A stretch of DNA of 64,000 nt from Henricia sp. BOLD:AAB3569. Lineage: Eukaryota; Echinodermata; Asteroidea; Spinulosida; Echinasteridae. A program made the position numbers and the translations under genes. Location: NCBI GenBank assembly GCA_037783545.1, contig JBBELK010000438.1:124001-188000 (forward strand), written 5' to 3'. The notes under the pieces were generated by a model. It was not told where the DNA came from, did no database searches, and saw only the letters and a list, made by a program, of their open reading frames with translations. Positions 56,001-64,000 of the stretch are shown here, in pieces (the first letter of the stretch is position 1; each line of letters opens with the position of its first letter).

Positions 56001-58667
56001 ACGCCCCATCGCTATTAGCCAAGGCAATCTGTCTTCTTGTCCAAGGAATGGGTGCGTCAGGGGGAAGGGGCGATATAAACTTGTGTTGTTGCATACTGTA
56101 CAATGGTAAAGCTAGATAATTATTAGCTTACACGTATGCGTTTATTTGTGGTTTTGAAGTGTTCAGAGAAACGTACATGGAGTAAAACATGGCCAACTAT
56201 AGCAAACCGTTGTTTTCAGTGGGTGCACTAAAAACATCTGACTGGTACTGTAAAAGGGCACTAGAAAGGCAAAAACTGATATTGTTGCCTTAAAGGCAGT
56301 GTAAATTATTTATTTTTACCATAAGTTTAAAAAACAGATGCAGTGGTGTATGTATAATTTCTACTGACCTTTTCATACGTGCATCATAAGGGAAACAATT
56401 CAACAAGAAAATAGTGTTGTTGTCGTATGATCATAAATATTCCCTGACGCATGTATATACTGTTGAGCGTTAATGATGACAACTCGGGTTCCTACATGTT
56501 ATTGTCATCTGACATTATAGTGGGGTTTCGATTGCACACTGTTGCATAACGGTGACTTTCAGTGAATTTTATGTCATCGGTATGTGCGTACTTGTGGAAT
56601 TTATACAATGTCTCAAGCGTAGTTTTGTTGTCTATGATAGCAATGCCTCTCAAGGTAAAGATCTTGAGGTTTGGTAGATTGGTTCCCGATCCTATCGCTC
56701 ATTGCGAAAATATAAGGATCGGTAAAGGGCGGCCATGACGGGCAGAAATCTGCCCGTGGTCACGTGCTTATTATTATTTTTTTTTAGTAAGTGCGTATAT
56801 TTTGCATTGAGATTTGTAACCCAGCCGTGCGTGTCGAAATATCCAAATGTAAATAAAGTACAGTGCCTAAAGCAAAGGGCTTCGCCAATTTTAAAATATA
56901 AAACGCACAATGCACACCGCAAAGACGACCAATCACAGATCAAGATGAAGCGCCCTTTACCTGTCCTTATATTCTCTTATGTGGAATATGTGGACGGGAA
57001 CCAGTCTAGAGGTTTGGCTAATTATAGTCGCGATCACTAACTGTGCACGCTGAAACATCACTGATATCTAACAATTAGACGAAATATCACACTTTTCTCT
57101 AAAACTAATGTAAACCTGGTGCTCAAATTAAGTGAACGATTGCCAATGATCACACACACAACACAAAATCTGGGATCGTTTTTTTTTTTTGCAATCGCTG
57201 CAGGCCAACAACTTGGATTTTAACCGGGCAATGCTGATGAACGTTGGTTACCAACAAGCTCTACGCTTCAACCAATGGGATTGCTTTATCTTCCATGATG
57301 TGGACCACCTCCCTCTGAATGACGCGAACTACTACGGATGTAGCCACATGCCCCGCCATTTTGTTTCCGGTGCCGACAGGTGGCATTATAGGTATCCGAG
57401 GCGAGGCCGAATGCGCGGTATTTCTCTAATTTAAGAATTAGAGAAATCAGAGTTATAAGCACTAATTTTTGCCTGCCGAATGCACAGAAAATGTGGCATG
57501 CCAGTGCAAGCTATTGCCTCACTCGTTAGGCTTTTGTGTTAAACCATATAGCAGGGCCTGTAAACACATCGCATAGTGTCTCTGCTATTTTGCATTGGGG
57601 GAAAAAACATATTTGAAGAAAATATGAATAATTTGCGGATACAAATGTGAACAGATGTCCATAAGTTTTGGAAAACTGGATGCAGTGAAAAGCGGAATGA
57701 GACATCAGTCACAAAAATCTACCAGAAAAAAAACTATTAAATATTTTTAGTACGTCGTCTATATCCATATAGGGTTAAATATAGATGGGGGAACTCTCAA
57801 TACATGTTGTGCTGATATGCGGACCACTATTTTGGCTTTCAAAGGGGGACATGTCGGTGTTGGCCACTTTGTACTAATTAGTGATGGCTTTAATTCAAAA
57901 TTGCGGCGCCTATATGCACACAGTCCTATGTATACCATAACTACCTTATAATTACCTGACATTAGTGTATTCTTTAACCATGCAGGCTACAGTACGGCTT
58001 TTTCTTCGGCGCGGTCACCGGGTTCACGCGATCTCAGATCCAAAAATTCAACGGCTTCCCCAACGTGTACTGGGGTTGGGGTGGGGAAGACGACGATATA
58101 CTCATACGGATAAAGTCCCAAGGTTTCTTCAAGACCCGACCCTGGGGTGTAACGGGGTTCTACAATGTCATAGCGGAGCATCATAAGAGTGCAGCCAGGA
58201 ACAAAAAGAGGTGAAATCATTTTGTTTTATTTCGAACCTGGGAACTTTGTTAGCACTTATGTACACTCCACCACCGGCAGCCAATTTCAATCACTAAGTT
58301 TAACGATTGGACCACTTGGACGAGAATTTTGTTCCAATTTTGAAAATCCCAACCCTAATCCTCTAATTTCATGATATAAAAATCCAAAGGATTTGTTTTG
58401 CCACAAGACCATTCGGTGATCACGTTCGTAAACTCAACGACTTTTCGTTACCCGTGTCCCCTTTTCAGGGTCTGTCTCCTGGACTTCGCCAGGGAAAGGC
58501 TGTCCACGGACGGTCTGTCCAACCTAGTCTATCCGCCCGTCGATGTGACTCTCAACACGCTGTATACCAACGTCTCCGTGAATATAGCACGCCTCCCGTG
58601 GAACTCTGACTGGACCGTGTGCACGCCAGATTACAAGAGGGTTAAGAAGGACCACAAGCCGAAATAA
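52770..58667 (+). CDS. B4GALT: Beta-1,4-galactosyltransferase family (GT7) enzyme, 8 exons
   Basis: Exons 52770-53043, 53300-53410, 54056-54112, 54524-54801, 55321-55437, 57204-57391, 57986-58210, 58469-58667; 1449 bp, 482 aa, all GT/AG and in phase. Type II topology: a 66-residue N-terminal tail (long for this family), one membrane span (about 67-84, VLCVLSLLALVSTFILW), then a lumenal stem and catalytic domain. Catalytic motifs: VPFRDR (246-251 region), FNRAMLMNVGY, FHDVDHLPL (metal-binding DVD at 311-313), MPRHFVSGADRW, and WGWGGEDDD (371-379). Possible N-glycosylation sites: NVT, NWT and NVS. Known of the family: Golgi transfer of galactose (or GalNAc) from UDP-sugar to terminal GlcNAc or glucose with Mn2+. 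The gatekeeper position that sets donor choice (Tyr289 in bovine enzyme) aligns to Phe348 here. Subfamily is not settled; the YYGC-MPRHF segment is reminiscent of B4GALT5/6. Confidence 0.95.
53108..53245. mobile_element. MITE family M, copy in B4GALT intron 1
   Basis: GACCCTTTGCAAGGGCGGCC at left; ACGAGTAGGCACTTTGTGGA, CACATAATTTAAATAGAA and CTGTCATGGCTTCTGGTGCA at right. Confidence 0.8.
53300..53410 (+). CDS. B4GALT: B4GALT exon 2 (stem)
   Basis: 111 bp, G-VEQDGVKYSLSFWMTKL onward, acceptor TTTCAAG, donor GTAAGA; phase 1 to 1. Poorly conserved stem region, so assignment rests on phase and splice sites. Confidence 0.75.
54056..54112 (+). CDS. B4GALT: B4GALT exon 3 (stem)
   Basis: 57 bp, D-LRTGKATELCTENDFAGS plus one base; acceptor TTTAACAG, donor GTAATT. 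Phase 1 to 1, so it could also be skipped without a frameshift; the weakest exon of the model. Confidence 0.65.
54524..54801 (+). CDS. B4GALT: B4GALT exon 4
   Basis: 278 bp, D-GNVTLFMNWTAIYHVEEE through GGHWIPAKCHPRWK; acceptor ATGCAG, donor GTGAGT. The GGHWIPAKCHPR segment is the family's G-x-x-x-P-x-x-C entry to the catalytic domain. A MITE (54831-54973) sits 30 bp past its donor. Confidence 0.92.
54831..54973. mobile_element. MITE family M, copy in B4GALT intron 4
   Basis: AGAGCTTCTGCACCAGCGGC and its inverse GCCGTGCAAAGGCTCT, with GGCCATGACAGGGGGTAG mirrored by CTGCCCCCTGTCATGGCC. The best-preserved inverted repeats of the family. Confidence 0.85.
55321..55437 (+). CDS. B4GALT: B4GALT exon 5 (UDP-binding FRDR)
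   Basis: 39 codons, VAIVVPFRDRFYQLPIFLRN to IYVIEQ, acceptor TTTCCAG, donor GTAACG. Contains the P-F-R-D-R nucleotide-sugar motif. Confidence 0.97.
57204..57391 (+). CDS. B4GALT: B4GALT exon 6 (DVD metal site)
   Basis: 188 bp, ANNLDFNRAMLMNVGYQQAL through FHDVDHLPLND to DRWHY plus two bases; acceptor CTGCAG, donor GTATCC. Confidence 0.97.
57986..58210 (+). CDS. B4GALT: B4GALT exon 7 (WGWGGEDDD)
   Basis: 225 bp, R-LQYGFFFGAVTGFT through YWGWGGEDDD to ARNKK plus two bases; acceptor ATGCAG, donor GTGAAA. Holds the acceptor-binding and catalytic loop. Confidence 0.97.
58469..58667 (+). CDS. B4GALT: B4GALT exon 8 (terminal)
   Basis: Acceptor TTTTCAG; R-VCLLDFARERLSTDGLSN to a Lys-rich tail KKDHKPK and TAA. 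AATAAA overlaps the stop (58664) and further signals at 58877 and 58893 are better polyadenylation candidates. Confidence 0.95.
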
Positions 58668-59301
58668 ATACTTTATGTTGTATAGTCACCAAGCAAGCCA
58701 CCAGACTTCATTTAAAATCCACATTCCAATCGTGTCTTAAAGATAGTGCATGATTGATAAACTGTTACAAATAGTTTTATCCCCCTGTGTGATTGAAGAT
58801 ATGCATGATTAAAACAAACCTGAGCAAAAAACAGCTCCGTACTTCGTCTAACTTTTGAGAAAACAGTAAAACAAATAATAAAAATATCGAATAATAAAAT
58901 ATTAATTGACTTATTTTTGTGTGGCTTTTAAAATCTCAGCCTCTTGGAAAAACCTGATTAAACTCGCTCAATAACATTTGTCAAGCCTTGTTTAGGGGAG
59001 AGTGGGGTTAGTTGGAACATTTTTCACAAAATCGACTATAAAATACTAACAGAATTTATTAAAGAAAAAACAACTATACCACTTTAAGCATACATTATTT
59101 GGGCTACAAATGGAGCCTATAAAATGTTCGTTGTTGGTTTATCGTATAATCCACCTTGAACATGGCCATTTCAGCTGTTCCAAATTTCCCCACCTATGGG
59201 GTAAGTTGAAACATGGTATGGGGTTAGTTGAAACACGGTATGTGGTCATTTAAAAACTGTACTATAACTTCTTTAATCACCTTAATTAGCAAGGCAGACA
59301 C

Positions 59302-60705
59302 TTAAAGGCCCTATAGATGATCTGTTTTTGAACGATTCTGCGAATAAAACCATTATAAATCAAAAGAAAGACATCAACAAACTCATCCGAAGAAATTTCA
59401 GCTTTGTCAAATATACCACGTTTAAAAAAACCATAAAAATCCATATGCATTTTCCTAGTTTTGGCGTAGCCTTGACCAAGGCGTTGGGCTTGTCTTCTAG
59501 ACGGCCCGCTGAAGATAAAACTGAAAAAAAAGCGCTTACGAGCTATACGGAATCTGTTGCACGTATTGGCTCACAACGCGCCGCGCTACGACTACACTAT
59601 GCACACATATACATGTACATGTATCGGTACGGTCCTAAACCCAAAGCCTTGATGGTTCTGCATTCAGCCAGCGAAATCATTACAGTAATAGGGAAACCAC
59701 CCCAGCGTGAGCTGAGATTTTATTGGTCGACGCACGCCAGGCTATGTTTGAAAAACGCTATGATCTGCGATCCCCAGTTTGTTATCCGAGGCAGTATTAA
59801 GAGCTCCCACAAATCATTCAGGAAAGCTGTCATATTACGACCGTTGTCCCCCAGAAGTGTAATCAAATACGTAAACAGACAAGCACAATAAATGTTACGA
59901 ACCCGAGAATATTTGTTGTTTTCGTCTATCGATCATGCCACGGTTCTCGTAACATGAGGACGCCATGACATGCATAATGCATGCTCGCGGCATTACGTGC
60001 TACTCATGAAGCTCTTGATTGGCTGAAGGCAAATGTTAAATGTTCATACCTTGCATACCCGCATATCCAAAGCCCGCCCATTTTCGGCCAAAACCGGCCG
60101 AAAATATAAAGAAACACATTAAACCCGGAAGTTACAGACTCCACAAGGCTGTCTATCGAGCTAGACCAGGCCGTACGCAGCTAGTACGCAGTATGTATTG
60201 CCGTACGGGTTTACTACAGAAGTCGTAAATCTCAAAGTGGCTCGTTTTGATGCCGTGTGCAGTTTGTATGCGCTAGACTAAATATTCCCTCGTACAGCAA
60301 AAAAACTGCAGACGGCCTTGGACAAGGCTAGTCTTGGCGGGGTGTTTCAAATATTCGTTCTCAGTTGATCGGGTACTATGTGGCTTGCGTCATGCACTCT
60401 GTGGCGCACATACTGCGTGTGCGCGCGATCCATAAAAATTCATCGCGTTGGAACACGCACACGCAGTACACAGCGCCCATGCATTTTGGACCGCGTAGAT
60501 GCGAACCAAAAATAAGTAAATCGTTTGCAAACGATCTAAATAATTTCATCTTTACGGCTTATTTTCTGGTAAAATTATATCATTTTGAGCGAAAACCCTT
60601 CATTGGATAGTTGCTATTAATTAAATCTTTACTTTCAGAACTTTTCCCCTGTAAACTCGTAGATTACTTTTTGGGGTCATTGCAAATGATCCACTGGGCC
60701 TTTAA
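59302..60705. mobile_element. TTAA-flanked element (AGGCCC ends), about 1.4 kb
   Basis: TTAAAGGCCCTATAGATGAT at left and, inverted, TTAAAGGCCCAGTGGATCAT at right. TTAA at both ends suggests a piggyBac- or Kolobok-type target. The same end (TTTAAAGGCCCATTGTATCA, TTGCAATGACCC) occurs alone at 36675. Contains a 187-codon frame (59328-59891) that I do not recognise. Confidence 0.6.
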
Positions 60706-60843
60706 GCTGTAATTTGGGGCGGTAATTAACCCTTTAAGGTACAGGGGGGGGGGGGGGGGGGTCATTAACAACTGCACAAAACAGGAGCACCAAAACAATT
60801 TATGCATCAAGCGGTTAAGATCCCTTTTTGCTCACTTATAATG

Positions 60844-61013
60844 CAGTAAAACTTGTATATATAGTTGCCACCCTCGGGACTGTAAAAAAACTGGCCACTA
60901 TAAACAGGTGGCCTCTTTATAGAGATTACTCTTAAAAGCATTATACAAATGGCATTTGGGACCAAAGAATGATGGCCACTATAGACAGGTGGCCTTAATA
61001 ACAGGTTTTACTG
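60844..61013. mobile_element. MITE family Q, compact copy
   Basis: CAGTAAAACTTGT and ACAGGTTTTACTG bound about 170 bp containing TGCCACCCTCGGGACTGTAA and TATAGACAGGTGGCCTTAAT. Close to the presumed intact form of family Q. Confidence 0.8.
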
Positions 61014-61194
61014 TACAACTGTTTTTAACTTTCTAACTTTCAAATGTTAAGATTAACAATAAAACATTCTAATTTATTTAGATTATAAACTTTACATTTT
61101 GAAGTTTTGATCTTCATGAACTTTATCCTACATCCATTCCTCAGCCATACACTTCACAGATGCAAAATATGCATGGCCTATACATTTGAACTAG

Positions 61195-61540
61195 ATATAC
61201 ATTGTAAGCCAAATAAATGTGTAACTAGATATAAGCCAAATAAATGTGCAACTAGATATAAGCCAAATAAATGTGCAACTAGATATAAGCCAAATAAATG
61301 TGTAACTAGATATAAGTCAAATAAATGTGTAACTAGATATATACCAAATAAATGTGCAACTAGATATAAGCCAAATAAATGTGCAACTAGATATAAGCCA
61401 AATAAATGTGCAACTAGATATAAGCCAAATAAATGTGCAACTAGATATAAGCCAAATAAATTTGCAACTAGATATAAGCCAAATAAATTTGCAACTAGAT
61501 ATAAGCCAAATAAATGTGCAACTAGATATAAGCGTGAGAA
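61195..61540 (+). repeat. 27-bp satellite x about 13
   Basis: Unit ATAAGCCAAATAAATGTGCA-ACTAGAT; variants change GTG to TTG or GTA. Because 27 is a multiple of three, one frame stays open as a KPNKCATRY repeat; this is a by-product and not evidence of a protein. Confidence 0.95.
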
Positions 61541-63404
61541 ACTAAACTGAAACTTCTATCCAAAAGGCACTACCTTCACCTATGGATTAGTTTAAACATG
61601 TTCCAATTAACCCCCTCATTTTGTTCCAACTAAACCCGCTGGCCTGTTTGACATGTGCAAGCTTACTACGCAAAACAATGACTATACAATTTGACATTTT
61701 GTTAACCTCATTTTGTAGCTTTGTACTATACCTTAAAATACTTAAAAACTACTCGAGTGAATCTATGAACACATAAGCATAATGCAACATTTCTGAATGG
61801 TGAAAAAATTACTCGGAAGGTCAAAAAACAAACATTCCTTTCTCATTCTAATAGGGTTGTAGCACATGTGCTGTGGACAACATTGTGGATAGCTGTTGCT
61901 AATACTAGCAACATATATAAGTGGCAGGATTTCATAAAGATCAAAAGTAGGGCTTTTTTGACACGTAGTATAAGGCATAGTTCCGACCTGTCAATTAACC
62001 GAACCCGCCGACCAATCACAATAACAGAGATCACCCACATAGGTCAAAGTGCAATGTTTGTAACAACATCACGCGATGTTCTGCCCCATACAATTTGTAC
62101 AGTGTTGTATGCGATGTTCCGGGTGAATTTTTGGTTTCAAGGCCGGTCGTTTCGTTGTTCAAAGGTATTTCATGATATGACATTCCTGTATTACTGGCCC
62201 TTTACTCGGTGTGTTCTAAGATAACTGTCGACCCTGAAACATGAATACCTTTGAGTTTTCTCCAATGAATCTGTGCTTTCCGTTGGAAGTCCCAATGTTT
62301 GTGCGTTGTGTGTCGCCATTTTGACGATAGCGTACGTGTGAGCCATAGCAACAATATCCAAGGGGGCGGGGTTAACTGGGCAAAATCGGAACTATATATG
62401 CATACGTCCAGTTGTCCAAGAGATTCGGTGACGCCGTACTGTACATGCTACGCCCCCATACGTATGCGTACGTATTTTGTAACACAGCGACATGAAAATG
62501 GCCGCATGCATGTGCTAATCTCATGTCACATATTAAATCTCTTCAAGTACTGAACCTCTTTTTAATGCAAACATACCCTAAATAACGTGCCACAGTGTGC
62601 CCAAGTTATCCTATTTACCTATAAGTATCCTCCACTGCCTGAACAAGCCCACATTGTTTAGGATTTTTCTTCATTTTCTCGGTATCGACTTCGACGATGC
62701 ATGTTCTACCTCCATAATTACCAAGCACACGTACGCATGCACATGACGTTTACATAACTGGGTATTTTGTACACAAATGTTGGTTAATTTTAACCACGTG
62801 GTCCTTATTGCTCAACTGTTGTTAATTTCGCTTTCCCGCCGCTCACATTCAATCAACAAATGTGTAAGGAAACCAGCTATCCAACTTGTTTATTCAACAT
62901 CTCTTATTCAACGTTGGACAAAGACATTTGTTCAACATATGCGCAAAATACACAAACTTTCCGTCAGCATATGTTGCCTAAAACTTTGTTCAACAACTGA
63001 TTAAAGTAATTTAACCAACGGATTTTATACAACCTTTTATAGCTCCATGGTATATGTTAGGCGTAAATCTGTGAAAATGTCTGATTTTCGAGATACCAAT
63101 CATGTATACTGCCTTTAAAATCCGCATTCCAGGCGTGTCTTCATTAGTAGTCTGGTCTCAATCTCTATCAGCAGTTTACATTGGAGACAGGGGATCAGGA
63201 AATGTTACATTATGTTCTCCACGGTAATAACTTAAGCCACATTGCGTGCACTGTTGGAATCGCGAGATTTCAATTGACGTTTCAAATAAACAAAGATGGA
63301 TTGACGTTTTAAATAAACTCCAGATATGTTGATCACGCATGGCTTCCGGCATGTGATGGGTATATAGGCCCAACATAGTCATTTGCAAGATAAAACTTTC
63401 TATG

Positions 63405-63655
63405 GATCCCTGGGAAAAAGGATAATACAAAAATTGCAATCCCCAATTTGGATGTGGAAGCAAAAAGTTGGTGTAATTACTGCACTGCGTCATGGAACCA
63501 GATAAATTAGTTTACTAAACTTCGATGTTTTTTTTAATGATATCCCTGGAAATATACGAATGGAGAACGAGAAATTTCAGAATGGTAATGAGAAAAATAT
63601 GACACACGATATGATATCAAAATCTCAACACCCATGGGAAAAATGGGAGGCTTAA
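63405..63655 (+). repeat. Dispersed repeat R1, copy 3
   Basis: Third copy with GCAATCCCCAATTTGGATGT, AGTTGGTGTAATTACTGCAC, ATGAGAAAAATATGACACAC and CCATGGGAAAAATGGGAGG. Confidence 0.75.
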
Positions 63656-64000
63656 ACATGTAATCTGGTCACGCTCTTTTAAGCGAATAGTGAAAAAAAT
63701 GTGTGTGCACACTTTTTTAACCAACAAAGTATCACCTATATAGGGCAGAATATAACTCACATCGTTTTTGTTTCTGTTGGTATCAACACTTTGAGTAAGG
63801 TTTTTCTTTCTGGTCATTACAAATGATATAATGGTCTTTTAATCAAACTACCCGCTGTTGGGGGAGGGGGGAAAGAGATTGAAATTATTTTGAAAGCCAG
63901 GAAAAAATTGTTCGAGTCCCTACTGAAGAAGCACAACTTCTCCAACATATTTGAGACTGACACACATTCATTTAAACCATATATTGAAATACACTGACAC

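Larger units (their letters stand above)
58994..61650. mobile_element. Possible composite element bounded by GAGTGGGGTTAGTTGGAAC
   Basis: GGGGAGAGTGGGGTTAGTTG at 58995 and, inverted, TTCCAATTAACCCCCTC and GTTCCAACTAAACCC near 61600-61640. Contains several further GTTGGAAC/GTTGAAAC motifs near the left end, the TTAA element, family Q and the 27-bp satellite. Boundaries uncertain. Confidence 0.4.
58668..64000. other. Repeat-rich flank downstream of B4GALT
   Basis: Contains the B4GALT 3'UTR (to about 58900), then stacked mobile and satellite sequence (58994-61650) and repeat R1 copy 3. No exon with recognisable protein similarity was found between 61650 and 64000. Confidence 0.6.

Noticed and set aside
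59328..59891. 187-codon plus-strand frame as a host gene
   Set aside because: Lies inside a TTAA-flanked mobile element and has no recognisable domain; kept only as a question under the findings.
61107..61550. 147-codon repeat protein frame
   Set aside because: Product of a 27-bp satellite whose period is a multiple of three; no start context, splice site or homology.

Overview
This looks like a piece of a marine invertebrate nuclear genome, most likely a deuterostome (echinoderm or hemichordate type). The genes are split by long introns with GT/AG splice sites. The spacers are AT-rich and full of short TACATGTA-type palindromes, tRNA-derived SINEs and non-autonomous DNA transposons. No bacterial features are present (no operons, ribosome binding sites or rRNA). 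The taxon is an inference from overall texture only.

Four protein-coding genes can be assembled exon by exon, with reading phase preserved across every junction. (1) A RAB26/RAB37-type small GTPase lies on the minus strand, with 7 coding exons from 31922 down to 2202 (215 aa). (2) An arrestin-fold (alpha-arrestin/ARRDC-like) protein lies on the minus strand, with 10 coding exons from 46182 to 35841 (353 aa). (3) A divergent forkhead transcription factor lies on the minus strand, with 2 exons from 50706 to 48824 (384 aa) and an intron inside the forkhead domain. (4) A beta-1,4-galactosyltransferase-family (GT7) type II membrane enzyme lies on the plus strand, with 8 exons from 52770 to 58667 (482 aa). 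The forkhead and glycosyltransferase genes are divergent, about 2.1 kb apart. The intervening DNA holds a CpG-rich stretch next to the forkhead start and a nested MITE pair. The four genes share no obvious pathway: vesicle traffic, receptor/ubiquitin adaptor, transcription, and Golgi glycosylation.

About 90% of the window is non-coding. It is dominated by mobile DNA: at least three tRNA-headed SINE families, one with a tandemly amplified 3' tail and one with tandem heads; several foldback/MITE families with long inverted arms; a Tc1-like element with Sleeping-Beauty-like ends filled with four 97-bp repeats; a Harbinger-like element flanked by TAA; a family with 5-bp target duplications; and several insertions of one element into another, where host sequence and target duplication can be read directly. 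Minisatellites (12-bp G-rich, 27-bp, 97-bp, about 112-bp) produce long but spurious open frames.

I found no convincing new enzymatic or defence system. The most interesting items are the unplaced forkhead gene, the 5-bp-duplication element family, and the nested insertions that reveal insertion order and target preference.
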